Assembly (NCBI GenBank): GCA_947179155.2 | Contig: OX359273.1 | Span: forward strand, 42,195,023 to 42,259,022 | Origin: Hedera helix | Taxonomy: Eukaryota > Streptophyta > Magnoliopsida > Apiales > Araliaceae | Length of the DNA: 64,000 nucleotides | Reading direction: 5' to 3' | Shown: in pieces, positions 52,801 through 64,000 of the stretch | Numbering within the stretch: position 1 is the first letter of the stretch | Layout: each line of letters starts with the position of its first letter | Made by a program: the position numbers and the translations under genes | Notes under the pieces: model-generated | Seen by the model: only the letters and a program-made list of their open reading frames with translations | Databases searched by the model: none | Told to the model about the DNA's origin: nothing

Positions 52801-53166
52801 CTTCGGATTCACAAGTTTTATTGGTCAGAATGGGAATGATGCAATATTATGACATGTCAGGCATGGAATTTATGGAAAGATGGCAAAGTTGAGGAGCTGA
52901 TTGATCCTATCATTGCTGCTTCGTGTCCTCGTGACACTGTATTGCAATGCATACATGTAGGGATGCTGTGTGTGCAGATCTCTGCAGGTCATAGACCAAC
53001 AATGTCATCAGTGTTACTGATGTTGGAGAGTGAAAGTACTAGTCTTCCGCTGCCAAGACAGCCGGATATTAATTCATTGAGCTCTGCAGAAATGGATATA
53101 ATCATGCAAGAGCATGATATCATATCCTCAACTGAAGTAACAGTTACAGACGTGGCTGGAAGGTAA
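49876..53166 (+). CDS. G-type lectin S-receptor-like Ser/Thr kinase (B120-like)
   Basis: Seven exons: 49876-51187, 51437-51547, 51661-51887, 51988-52198, 52288-52525, 52620-52767 and 52861-53166. Total 2,553 nt, 850 residues, every junction GT-AG and in phase. Order: signal peptide (1-29), bulb-type lectin domain with VIWVANRENPISG and DTGNLVL (about 30-155), S-locus glycoprotein domain (about 210-300), EGF-like CGNFGVCS, PAN/apple domain with CQEKCTNNCSCSAYG (about 360-432), TM segment (about 443-467), then a kinase with GQGGFG (541-546), VAVK Lys562, HRDLKASN (657-664), DFG (677-679) and SPE. The tail ends TVTDVAGR. All catalytic residues are present, so it is an active-type receptor at the plasma membrane. 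Exon structure and sequence are closest in type to Arabidopsis B120. Ligand unknown. Confidence 0.95.
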
Positions 53167-56085
53167 AAAATTATCTGTCACATATTTATAGGAGTGTAGA
53201 GTGTTTATATAGGAGGCGATTTTGTTTGTATCACTTGTATGAAAAAATGTTGGCTGTGCTTTCGAGGATCCAATTTTCATAAAGCCATGATATTATTCAA
53301 ATTCATCAATATAGATCGGTGGTTTGAGTATGTTGAACGGTTGAAATACTCTTTCAGTAAATTATTGCCTTGATTCTGCTTGTGACAACCTCTCAATGTG
53401 CCAAAATTGTGGAGTTAATGAAGAGTGGGAGAATCTAAAATTAACATATTCAAGGTTATTGTGCTCACATGTCCATAGAAAAGTCTGAGATGCAAACATG
53501 TAAAAATTTGTTTGATCAAGAATGCTCGAACGATAGGCCAACTGATCATGATATGTTTTTCTCGGGAAATGATATTTCCACGTGTACTTTTAATATTTTT
53601 ACATGTTGTCCTCTCACATGAAGATCATGTGAAAATATAAAAAATACGTATAAAAATAGTGTTCCCCATTTTTCTCAATGCTTGGAGGCAAAGTTGCAAA
53701 ACAACCTGCATTTGCTGGAAGGTAGATTTCTTGGGGGACAGAGTCTCCTTAACATAGCAAGAGTAAGAAAAATTCTGTGAAAGATGAGACTACTAAGATT
53801 GTTGAAGGCTGATAGCCTGTATATGTTGTGAATTTATTTAATTTTTTCATTTTTTGGTTCTTTACATTATATGAAGTACAAGATTACCCAATTACAGTTG
53901 CAATTATGCCCCCCCCTCCTTTATTATCAGACAGAAAATGCTTAGTTGGGCTTCCACCAAGGAGATCTCTCCCATATAAATAAATAGAGGGTAAAATGTT
54001 ACAATGTCTAGAAAAATTATGCCAAAATTACGCGGACATGCATTGAGATGTTGTAGTGTACGACACCTCAATACATATCCGGACAATTCAGACATACTTT
54101 TTCTGTTTCAAATTATAAAATTAATATCAATTTTTAAAAAATCAATTTTAAATATTTTTAAATTTAAAATTGAGATAAATTTATTTTGTTTATGTCAATA
54201 CAATTATAAACTATTTAAAAAGTATTATTAATTATAACATTTATTATTTTAAGAAGTTAAATGAATTATGTTTTTTTTTTAAGTTTAAAAATATTTTAAA
54301 TTGATTTTTAAAAAGTCAATAGTAATTTTATGGTCGATAAATAAAGTCTCTGAATCCCATTCAGAACTATTGGACTCGCTGCGGCCCAGCATCACTAGTG
54401 CCTCCATCCCCGTCTCTTGTACATAACCTCTAGATTTTATGGGTAAATGAGTATTATATTCCTATTTTGTTCATTTTTTCTTCTGAATATTAAGTTTGCA
54501 TTTAACATGTATATACATACTTTTTTAATAAGAAAATAAATTAAATAAATATTATGCTAAAAACTTCAATATTGAGAAAAAGTTATGAGAAAGGAATTAT
54601 TTACAAATAGATGCAAAACAAACATTTATATTTAGAAGAAGAAAAATAAGACGTACTTCTAAAACACAGTTTGTATTATGCAATCCATACACATATGTGT
54701 GTGTTTGTTTGGTATCGATGTCAAAGCAAAATTGATGTTATCAAAATAATAAGTATTGCTAAAGTATTAAATGTCGTTAAAATAATTATAAAATTTTTAC
54801 GAAATATATTTTTGTTCTGACAATATTAATCGTATTTTATTTTTAATTAATTAATTTATTAAAAAAATATCTAGAAGATTTGATATGCATAATTGATGAG
54901 AATATCATACATGTATGAAAGATATTCTCACATAATGTATGCATCTCATTCTTAATTAACTAGAGGCGGTAATTAATCTCAGTCTCCTTATGGCACACAA
55001 GTGGGATTTGAAGGAAAACTACATATATCTACAATTGTACACCATAGAGAAACATGCTAGTGTATTTTGTTGACTTTACGGGTCCACTAGTGACTCTTTC
55101 ACAATCCTTCACTCCCTACGCAGCCTCGTCAATAAATGTGGTTATGTATATTTATTGATGGGAATATACATAACTAAGATTAATAATTTAGTTTTTAGCA
55201 TGCTGTTTCATTATTGATATTCAATGATTTTTAACACTAGTTAATGCAAGATTTATATAATCTTTAAAACTTTCTGTAACTAAAGAGCTTGGCTGCTTCC
55301 ATAATTTAGAAGTATTAGAATATGTCATGAGTTCTGTAGGATCAAAAAAGTAAATTTAAAAGCTACGTTACATGAATTTCAATGTAATACCCGATAAGAT
55401 TTTAAAAAATCAGACATAAATATTCTTTAATTTTGTTAATTTTCTACAATGTATTAGAGACAAATATTTTAGAACAAAGTAAGAGCGTCGTGTAACTAGT
55501 TTAAAAATAAAATTATTGTAAGTTGTCATATTCTTGTATTATATCTTAATGTGAATATAGTAGACAAATACACCCTCTAATGAATTGATCTATAACTACC
55601 TCATTTAAGTTGTGTTGAAAAGTAAGAATAAAACACAAAAATAAAAGTATTGTAAGTTGTCATATTCTTGTATTATATCTTAAGTTGCATATAGTAGACA
55701 AATACGCCATCTAATGATTTGATATATAACAACCTCATTTAAGTTGGGTTGAAAAATAAGTATAAAACACGAGATTTGATTATAAAATAAAGAGAGAAAG
55801 ATAAGTTAATTGTGATGGAAAATAAGAATAAAGCACATGATTTGATTATAAAATAAAGAGAGACAAAAATTGAACTTATCAATTTAAAGTAAATTATGTT
55901 GAGCAGAGATGTATGATGTACTGTCCATAAATAAAAATTTTGACTTTCGTAGACATTTTTCTCAATACTAAGGTTATTCGTGAAATACTATTTCAAAATT
56001 CAATAACTCTTTATCTAATTAATCAACACTCGAAATACTTAAATGACTTAAAGAGCAATTTCAATATATCCAATCACGAAATTAA

Positions 56086-56122
<37 letters not shown>

Positions 56123-56590
56123 CGGTAGCAGGTATGCATATGTACAAAAGTGGGCAACAGGTACATGTACATATATAGAAAGGTTAAAAGACGGGAGATG
56201 CAGACGTTTTTTTAATGAAAGAGAATAAAGCAGAGGATTTTTTATTTTTTTTGTGTGAATTGTGTGCGTCACTCAGAAAAGAAATCAAGCTTTTTATAGG
56301 AAAAAAAGAAGAACGAAAAATATAATATTATTTCATTGAAATTATTACATTTTACTTAATATATTATTATACTTTTAATATTATAAATTATCATATTAAA
56401 TTAATTTTTTAAAAATAATTAGGTCATTTTGTTAAATTGACTAAACGTCTGTTAAATTATTTTGTATTTTTTTCATACGTGGCTGGTAAAAGATAAAGGA
56501 AAAAGAAAAAAAAAATGACATGGATTGTATTGTGCTTACGTGGTTTAGTATATTCACACTTTCTCTTCCTTCGTTTTTATCACCCAGTGC
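53167..56590. other. Intergenic region downstream of the receptor kinase
   Basis: The first few hundred bases are 3' UTR and flank. No gene recognised beyond. (TA)n at 56091-56117. Confidence 0.5.
55514..55862. repeat. Tandem duplications (135-bp and ~61-bp units)
   Basis: A unit starting TATTGTAAGTTGTCATATTC repeats with a 135-bp offset (55514 and 55649), diverged by a few percent. The adjoining AAGAATAAAGCACATGATTT unit also repeats with about 61-bp spacing up to 55862. Confidence 0.85.
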
Positions 56591-57833
56591 TAGACATGCA
56601 CAGTAGGCCGGACTGGTCCGGCCTGACCTGGGTCTGATAGGCTTTAGCCGTTGACCAGGCCAGGCCAGACTTTGACTTTTGGGCCTGTAGACCGGGTCAG
56701 ACCGAGCTTCTCAATCAAAGTCTGGTCTTTTGAGGCCTGCAGGCCAGGCCGGGCCAGACCAAGTCTAAAAATGTAATCAACTAATTTTTAATGTGAAATA
56801 TAAATATTAAATAAACTAACTACTATATTAATTAAATGTATTGACAAAAAATTAAAAATGAGTAATTAATCAATAATAAATAATGAGTCGGTTACAAATA
56901 TTTTGCTTCAAAATATTTTAAAAATGTCTTCAAAATTCAAAATTTTAAAAAATGTATCTTCCTATCTTCAAAAAATATCTATTCGTTATATCTTAAAAAA
57001 ACATATCTTCAATCTTAAAAAAAAACATATATCTTCAATATTCATGAATGTGCAATTTTGTCAGTTTTTACTCTAACTTCGAGATCTTCTGAGCTATCTT
57101 AATTATCTATTACATCTTATACTCTTCTTTGTGCGGCAATATAATCTCTATAACAAATGCATATCTCCAACGATTCTGGGCTAAGTCTACTTCTCTTTTC
57201 ATCCAATACCCTACTAGATAAAGAAAAATATTGATGAATTTATTTATCTAACTTTAAAAAAAAATTAATCTTGAAAATTTGAGTAGTATATTTTTAGATA
57301 ATTTATAATTATATTGAATCGATTTTAAATTTAAATATATTTTAAAATTAATTTTAGAATACCCAAATTAATTAATTCTATTTTGAAACTGAAAAAGTTG
57401 TACAACATTAACCGGATTTGTCAACCAATTGTGATTAGTACAATGAACAGAAAAGCCAAACAAAAATTTTCAAAGTTTATTATCTCCCTACAAAGGCTAC
57501 AATGAACCATTTCTTCCCTTCATTCGTCTTTTTGATGCTTATATATATCAAATTATAGTCTATAGTTAAAACGAATTAGCTAAGCTGGGTAGGCTGGGCC
57601 GAACTGGTCCTTTGTGTAGGCTGGGCCGGGCTTTTTTGTAGGCTGGGCCAGACCGGTCTTTTTCGTAGGCTGGGCAAGGTCGGGCTTTTTCGTAGGTCGG
57701 GCCAGGCCGAGCTTTTACATTAAAATAGCAGCCTGTTTAAAGACTGTAGGTCGGACTGGCACGGTCAAGGCTTTGACCAGGCCGGGCTCAGGCCAGGCCA
57801 ACCTGTGGACCGTAGGCTTTTTGTGCATCCCTA
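56591..57833. mobile_element. Second non-autonomous hAT element
   Basis: 1,243 bp between exact 8-bp target duplications CCCAGTGC (56583-56590 and 57834-57841). Ends TAGACATGCACA and, inverted, TAGGGATGCACA: 12 bp with two mismatches. Subterminal regions are dense in GGCCAGGCC, GGGCCGGGC and GTAGGC words. The middle is AT-rich with no transposase. Different family from 44927-45519. Confidence 0.87.
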
Positions 57834-57968
57834 CCCAGTGCCTACTTTACCTCCACTAAGAAATATAGAAAGGAAAAGAAAAGACAAATAAGGAATTTCA
57901 CTTCCCCCAACCTTCACTCGCAGCGGAACCCATGAATCATCACGAACTAACAACATCAAAGAACTCAC

Positions 57969-58034
57969 CTCTGGCGACGGCGAAATCCCCTGAATGTTCA
58001 CCATCCTGCTCATCGCTTTCTTATTGTTAATCAT
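57969..58034 (-). other. Exon-like segment with strong donor
   Basis: ATG followed by 22 codons including MVNIQGISPSPE, then GAG|GTGAGT. GC content is above the surroundings, and a TAGGGTTT word lies nearby at 58231-58238. The downstream direction runs into the hAT element at 56591-57833 and no next exon is seen. It may be the 5' end of a broken or captured gene; I do not recognise the family. Confidence 0.3.
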
Positions 58035-58432
58035 CTCTTAGTGACGGAGAAGGAACATAACATAGCTTTCATCCATCCCCACCTCCCTCAATTCATCATC
58101 GATCCTCCGCTTGAATTAGTGACAACAATGAATGTCAGTTCTGAATAATCTGATGTCAGTGAAAAAGGTGCTTCCTACTATCGGGAGAATGAGAAGTGAA
58201 GGGGCAGTGGAGGAGGCATTAGGGTTTACTATTTTTCGATTTGAATTCTTTGATTTCGTTGGCGGTGATGTTGCCGATTGGAGTAAGTTTGGGCTCTGAC
58301 TCCTTCAGGTTAATTAATGTTACTTCTTATCGCTAAAAAGAGATGGGATTTGCTCCTAGAGTGTGAATTTGAGTTGCTGCTGAAGCCATTTTTGGTTATC
58401 AGCTATAAACTAAACCTTAATTAGTCCCCAAA

Positions 58433-59178
58433 TTTTGGACGTGGGCCGAAATTATCGGGTCGGTCAGTTCAAAACGCATCATTAATGAAAAACTCAAATT
58501 ATGCTGGAATGAAAAATGTTTGATCAAGTAAATACTGAAAATAATTACACAATAATTTACATGGAAACCCAATACGAGAAAAACCACGGGTGACATGCCA
58601 GAAATTCACTAAAAAAATATTAGAAGTGTTACAATATTCTAACAGGAAAAATACTCCTCTATACGCGAACCGACGTATACCGATATACGTCAATATATAG
58701 TGTAACAAAACACAACAATATTTCTTCATATACTCGGCGTATATCACTCACTACCCTTCGATGTTTACCGATGTGTATGAATGGTGCTTGTGTGTTCACG
58801 CTGTACATCACTATAACTCCGTGTATATCGGTGTGTGTCGAAGAGTGACCAAGAGGGCGTAATCTGGTCTAATATTTAGTGTAATGGAGAAGATGATATA
58901 TTCTCTCTCTCTTCCTTCCTATGATGTGTGTCTCTGTCCCTTGATGGTGTTGCGTGGTCATACTGCCCCTGATGCCCCCCCTTTTCTCTCATATTTTGTA
59001 TATAAAAATATCTCTCTGACCGCCTCTTACCAAATCTACTAAATAATGTGAAGATATTTATTGGTAATACCCTATCGCCCTAAATCCCATAAAGTGAATT
59101 TGCTCATTATCTCTCCACTAGCTCAATTTTATAAAATATTAATGGTGAGTCATCACCTCAAATATTTACACCCCAACA
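58433..59178 (-). mobile_element. LTR-like dispersed repeat, copy 2
   Basis: Reverse-complement relative of 3189-3843. On the minus strand it begins TGTTGGGGTGTAAATATTT at 59178 and stays alignable to about 58433 (GACCCGATAATTT, GTCCAAAATTT blocks). A purine-rich tract sits immediately upstream, as expected for a 3' LTR. Confidence 0.6.
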
Positions 59179-59195
59179 GCCCCCCACTCTCTTGT
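59179..59195 (-). other. Polypurine tract next to LTR-like repeat
   Basis: The minus strand reads CAAGAGAGTGGGGGGC directly before TGTTGGGG. This is the position and composition of a plus-strand priming tract. Confidence 0.5.
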
Positions 59196-59539
59196 TATAA
59201 AAACTTATAATAGGAGAATAATAAAAAAAGTCCGTCATACCCATCGACTGCCAATCCAACCACACAAATTTATGAACCCGTCAAACAAACTACGAAGTGA
59301 ACCTGCCGGGCCGAATTAAACTATTAAACAAAAACTGCTGAACCAATCCAAAACTGTGGAATCGTCCCAAAACTGTTGAACCGACCCAAACTGCTGAACT
59401 CAAACGAGTGAACTGAGCTCTTCGTTGAAGGTACCGAATCCATCATACATACTGTTGAACCTGGTCAAACATGTTGCTGAACCTTACCAAAAAGGTTAAA
59501 CCTACCAAACGGTCGAACTCAAACAACTGAATTGACCAA

Positions 59540-59900
59540 ACCTAAACTGGTCGAACCATATTAAAGCCAAATTGAAACTGACCCAAACAAAACTGGCTGA
59601 ACCATACTGATCAAACCGAATTGAAGCCAACCGAAACAAAACTGGCCGAACCATACCGAACAAATCGAAGGGAAGCCGACCGAAACGAAACTGGCCGAAC
59701 CAAACCAATCAAACCGAATTGAAGCCAATCGAAACGAAACTGGCTGAACTATACCGAACAAACCGAACTGAAGTTGATCGAAACGAAACTGGCCGAAACA
59801 TACCGATCAAATCGAATTGAAGCCAACCGAAACGAAACTGGTCGAACCATACCGAACAAACTGAACTAAAGCCGATCAAAACGAAACTTACAGAAACATA
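59540..59900. repeat. 49-bp minisatellite
   Basis: ACTGG-centred units recur at 59592, 59641, 59690, 59740, 59788 and 59837 (48-50 bp apart), each with CGAAACGAAACTGG-like and GAACCATACCGA-like words. Copies are diverged. Long frames on the minus strand through it are repeat artefacts. Confidence 0.85.
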
Positions 59901-60045
59901 CAGAATTGATCGGGCCAAACCGACGTTGATAAAACCCCAACTGGGAGAACCATACTGATCGAACCAAAACTGATCGAGCCAAACCGACGTCGATAGAACC
60001 CCAACCCGATCGAGCCAAACCGAAGCCGATTGAACCCAAACATAA

Positions 60046-60281
60046 TGCCTCATATAACCCTGAGACTGGTTTGTTCCCCTTATATCACCTCGACCGTCTC
60101 GGTCATGCCTCATATAACCCTGAGACTAGTGTGTACCCCTTATATCACGTCGACCATCCCAGTTGTGCCTTATATAACCCTGAGACTGGTGTGTACCCCT
60201 TATATCACCTCGACCGTCCCGGTCGTGCCTCATATAACCCTGAGACTGGTTTGTTCCCTTTATATCACCTCGACCGTCCCG
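60046..60281. repeat. 60-bp minisatellite, 4 copies
   Basis: The unit contains CATATAACCCTGAGACTGGT and TATATCACCTCGACCGTC, with an exact 60-bp period and a few substitutions per copy. Because 60 is a multiple of three it makes false open frames on both strands. Confidence 0.97.
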
Positions 60282-61774
60282 TCTATATAGAAAATTAAGA
60301 ATGATTGTCATTACTTCCCCCCAGCCAGATCGAAATACGGAGGCCTGTCAAATTTCCAAAGCAGTGCTCCCATATCCCAAGGGAAATAAGGGAGGTTGGC
60401 CCGACCTTATAACGTCATAATATAATGTGAAACAGATATGTAATTTGGAAGAGATGTCAGTTTATATCATCATGCCAGTCACCCACATATGCATTAATGA
60501 ATGTATGTATGAATGTATGCATAAATGAATGCATGTTATCCGACCTGTTTTCATTGTGCCAGTTTGAGCGGGCTTCCTTATGTCTCCTGTGACGCCCCCA
60601 AATTTGGGCCCACACAGCCCAAACTTGAGTCGGCAAAATACTACAACAAAATTATTACAACAAAGCACAACGTACAACAATACAGTGTATAATAATACAC
60701 AACTAAGTCTTCACTATTATTGCCACACTATTTTACAAAACGTGAAGACTATGATAACTATTCCTCGGACCCTCACTCCATTCCCCGGCTAGACCCTGTT
60801 ATGTTTTCATCTCCTGTTGAAAAACAGTGGAACAAAAGAAAGGGTGAGCTCAAATAGCCCAGTAAAGAATATCATGACTAAGATAATGACGAATAAATTA
60901 TCATTAGTCTTCAACAGTTGAGTTCTTGATAGAATACAATAGACTACAATGTTTATATCAAAAACTGCAGTTAAATTCTTAAACAACGTTCAGATCAATA
61001 ATAGCAGCGGAATGAGTAATCTATTAGAAGAATAATGCAGACTATAATGTCCACTCGGTTCTCTTTTTAGGAAAAACATCATCAACTTTTATCATCTGAA
61101 ATATCATTAGTCAAGATAATACAAATTCACAGTTCCTGATCATAATCATGCAGATCAACAGTTCATCTTTGCACTACGGGCCAAAGACATTCAATATAAC
61201 ACCAACGGTCATGATTATACCAGATTCAGCCTTTGGTCATAATCATACCAAACAACAGTTCATCTTTGCACTACGGGCCAAAGAGAACATTCACCACGTG
61301 CCATAAAAGACACCGAACAGATGTATCGCCTTTAACCTATTATATCGCCTTTAACCTATCATCTGTTCAACAAATATATCACATCTGTGCCCCCGGCCAC
61401 AGATATTCACAACAGCTTGATTTTTGGATGATTAGAATGATATAAATGATGAACAGAAGAAATAGGATAACAATAAGTATCGGAAGTTTACTTTGTACAG
61501 ATTCAAATAATGTCCAAATTGTCAACATGATGTGGAGTGAAATTTAAAAATGATATTCAAGATCCACAGTTCAGAATAACAGTTACAATTCAATAGAAAG
61601 GTTCACGTAAATAGGAAGGTTCAGTTGAAATAATGAAGTTCAACTATTATGGAACATATAATATTTTCAGGAATTATAGAAGCAATAGTTCCATAATAAA
61701 TTTCGATTTAGGAGTATGAAAGAAAATAATATCCCTTACCGTAGCAGGTTTGATTAACAAAAGGTGAAGGAAAT

Positions 61775-62062
61775 TAATACAAAGGGTTATTCACCAACAG
61801 GCGGCAATCCGCTCCGTAAGGTTATTCCCACAATTTAATAGAATTTGAGTACAAAGAGTTATTCACCAAACAGGCGGCAATCCGCTCCGTAAGGTTATTC
61901 CCACAATTTAATAGAATTTGAGTACAAAGAGTTATTCACCAAACAGGCGGCAATCCGCTCCGTAAGGTTATTCTCAGAGATTAATAATGAATGAATACGA
62001 AAGGTTATTCACCAACAGGCGGCAATCCGCTCCGTAAGGTTATTCCCACAATTTAATACATG
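61775..62062. repeat. 73-bp tandem repeat in the LTR, 4 copies
   Basis: Each unit has CAGGCGGCAATCCGCTCCGT followed by AAGGTTATTC, starting at 61798, 61871, 61944 and 62016. Confidence 0.97.
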
Positions 62063-62372
62063 GAAATAAAAGCACGTCTTATGAGTAAGGAAGAAACAAT
62101 ATTATTATCGAGAATCAAATAATGATAATCCCTTACCATAGTATGTTTGAATAATGGAAGATGAAAAAGATGGTATCCCTTACCTCAACACGTGACTGGA
62201 TATTGATTTAAATGAGGTTGATTAACTTGAACAGTACACGTATACTTATAGATCTTCACAAATACTCAAGATGACTTAAGCACACTTAGAGAGAACTTTC
62301 ACAAGAAGTATTTAGAGAGAGAAAGAAAGAACAAGTAAGGAAGTTTATGAAAAATCCTTAAGTTAAGGCTTC

Positions 62373-62380
62373 TATTTATA
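62373..62380 (-). promoter_or_regulatory. LTR TATA box
   Basis: CTATAAATAG on the minus strand, followed about 50-60 bp on by a CT-rich stretch. This is the expected promoter of the retrotransposon RNA. Confidence 0.65.
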
Positions 62381-62468
62381 GCCAAAAATCTTATCATTCA
62401 TTTAATCTAAACCATTCATTTAAAGATCATCTTTTAATCTACACCATCCATTTCAAATATTATATTAT

Positions 62469-62740
62469 CTTTAATCTACACCATTCATTTCATATCACCT
62501 AATAATCACCTAACTTTATATTATAAACAAATCAATTTAATTATTCAACAATAATTCACTTTAATCTACACCATTCATTTCATATCACCTAATAATCACC
62601 TAACTTTATATTATAAACAAATCAATTCAATTATTCAACAATAATTCACACTTTAATCTACACAATTCATTTCATATCACCTAATAATCACCTAACTTTA
62701 TATTATAAACAAATAACTTTATCAATTCAATTATTATGAC
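62469..62740. repeat. ~91-bp tandem repeat in LTR U3, 3 copies
   Basis: Units starting TTTAATCTACACCATTCATT at 62469, 62560 and 62652, the last partial. They lie just upstream of the TATA box in the direction of transcription. From 62840 to 63130 there are looser repeats of ACAATTATTG. Confidence 0.95.
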
Positions 62741-63518
62741 TAATTGTTATAAATACAGTATAGTTAGCTCTTAGATATCAAGTCAATAAATTAATGAAAT
62801 ACAACTGTTTAAATAACATCATAATAGAGATAACAATAATGTAAAATAAAGCATACGTTACTGTGTAATGACAATTATTGATTCAATAATGTGAATTACT
62901 GTGCATATGTTACTGTGACAATTATTAGGTTCAATAATTTTAAAAACAGTGCAACAACAATTATTGACTCAATGATATAAAATACAGTGTAATGACAATT
63001 ATTAAATCAATAATGCAAAATACTGTGTAACAACAATTATTGAATTGATAATATAAAATATTATGCAGTGACAATTATCGATGAAATGATGCGTAACAGT
63101 TACGGTGTCAATTATCAGACCAAAAATATGAGACACTATGCAATACCGTGTGTTACTGTAGAGTACCGAGTGCTACAGAAAATACCAATAACTACCGTAT
63201 GCTACTATTCTTTTATCACCGGTATTTTAACAGTTCCGTTGACTATTTTTATTTAAAAAGGTTATTTCTGTCTTTTTCTATATCCGACAAATATTCCGTT
63301 GTGGGGTCCACCAATAATTTGTTATTTCGGCGCCGTCGGACCAAACGAATATTCCCCGACCAAACGAATATTCCCCGACAAAGCGAATATTGTCCGACAA
63401 AATAAAATTTGCACATAACATCCTTAACTTTTAACTTTATCGATTTAACCACTTACTGTTTAAAAAAAATATCTATATGAAGAAAAATTAAATTTTGTAT
63501 TTCATAAAATTCGGGGTC

Positions 63519-64000
63519 TTACAACCTCCCCTCCTTATGAAATTTCGTCCCCGAAATTGACGTACCTGACATATCGAAGAGGTAAGGATACTTAGATTTC
63601 ATCTCAGATTCTAGCTTCCAGGTCATTTCCTCAGTATCTTGGTTCCTCCATAAAACCTTAACTTGAGGTATAACCTTTGAGCGTAGGATCTGCTCCTTCT
63701 TATCCAGGATCTTAACAGGTACTTCCTCGTATGTTAAATCCTCTGCTATAACGTCTGGTTCTAACTCAATAACGTGGTTTGGGTCCTTCACATATTTACG
63801 TAACATAGATATGTGAAAAACGTTATGGATGCGAGACATACTTGGTGGTAGGGCTAGTCTGTAGGCTACGGTTCCTATTCGATCGAGGATTTCAAATGGG
63901 CCAATAAATCGAGGGTTGAGCTTTCCTCTCTTTCCGAATCTCGTAACCCCTTTCCATGGAGAAACACGTAAGAATACATGATCTCCGACGTTGAAACTTT
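63519..64000 (-). CDS. Ty3/gypsy polyprotein C-terminus (partial, chromodomain)
   Basis: The frame stays open from the right edge of the window to TAA at 63521-63519. It shows the integrase C-terminal GPF/Y module (WKGVTRFGKRGKLNPRF, GPFEIL, IHNVFHISMLRKY) and then a chromodomain-like block (VKVLWRNQDTEEMTWKLE, followed by KYPYLF), typical of Tekay/Del-type chromoviruses. Chromodomains steer integration to marked chromatin. The last codons read through the purine tract, and the stop codon overlaps the LTR start, common in this group. Protease, reverse transcriptase, RNase H and most of integrase lie beyond the window. No lesion is visible in this part. Confidence 0.92.
   Translation of the reverse strand, partial: SFNVGDHVFLRVSPWKGVTRFGKRGKLNPRFIGPFEILDRIGTVAYRLALPPSMSRIHNVFHISMLRKYVKDPNHVIELEPDVIAEDLTYEEVPVKILDKKEQILRSKVIPQVKVLWRNQDTEEMTWKLESEMKSKYPYLFDMSGTSISGTKFHKEGRL

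Larger units (their letters stand above)
60588..63523 (-). mobile_element. 3' LTR of a Ty3/gypsy (chromovirus) retrotransposon
   Basis: On the minus strand it starts TGTAAGACCCCG at 63523, directly after a purine tract (AAGGAGGGGAGG), and ends GGGGGCGTCACA at 60588. The ends are TG...CA with extended imperfect inversion. The 2,936-bp length is large but usual for this clade. U3 carries 91-bp repeats and a TATA box; the transcribed part carries 73-bp repeats. The 5 bp outside the left end are TCTCC, the candidate target duplication; the partner lies beyond the window. Confidence 0.8.

Noticed and set aside
60046..60281. CRISPR-like array
   Set aside because: The whole 60-bp unit repeats with no variable spacers, and the DNA is from a plant nucleus.
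59502..60311. Several frames of 60-130 residues rich in F/G/W or in repeated RGDIRGT-like units
   Set aside because: They follow the 49-bp and 60-bp minisatellites; repeat periodicity explains them.
1..64000. tRNA or rRNA genes
   Set aside because: I looked for cloverleaf T-loop words and rRNA-like blocks and found none; a tRNAscan run would be needed to be certain.

Overview
The window is nuclear DNA from a flowering plant, most likely a eudicot. It is AT-rich, genes have short exons with GT-AG introns, and most of the sequence is intergenic DNA full of microsatellites, MITEs, foldback elements and retrotransposon remains. The protein families present (R2R3-MYB, plant PLAC8, PHOS34-type USP, BBX28/29-type B-box, B120-like lectin receptor kinase) are all plant-specific or plant-typical. 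The species cannot be fixed from the sequence alone.

Layout. 685-2516 and 9733-11048 (both minus) are two tandem paralogous R2R3-MYB genes with identical exon phases. The second has lost its C-terminal tail by what looks like a dinucleotide contraction. The 7 kb between them holds an LTR-like repeat (3189-3843), a 190-bp tandem duplication, a foldback element, TA microsatellites and a run of 38 C. 11049-21642 has no gene that I can support; it holds a textbook MULE-type MITE with a 9-bp target duplication. 21643-24982 (minus) is an intact five-exon PLAC8-family gene with a telo-box directly against its start codon. 26660-29536 (minus) is a decayed NOSIP/CSU1-type E3 ligase gene: start codon lost, central exon missing, three frameshifts. 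31551-32240 (plus) is a PHOS34-like universal stress protein, probably with a tiny last exon 2.5 kb downstream. 40596-41135 (minus) is a single-B-box protein. 41900-49870 is transposon territory, with three foldback elements of one family, one of them split by a hAT element. 49876-53166 (plus) is a complete seven-exon G-type lectin S-receptor-like kinase. 53167-60587 holds a second hAT element, an inverted second copy of the LTR-like repeat, and two minisatellites. 60588-64000 is the 3' end of a chromovirus-type Ty3/gypsy retrotransposon on the minus strand: 2.9-kb LTR plus the C-terminus of the polyprotein, running off the right edge.

The genes do not form a pathway or operon. They are independent plant genes (transcription, stress, membrane and receptor functions) separated by mobile-element insertions. 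I found no convincing new multi-gene system. The most informative observations are the nested and microsatellite-targeting transposons, the truncated MYB paralogue, and the NOSIP pseudogene.
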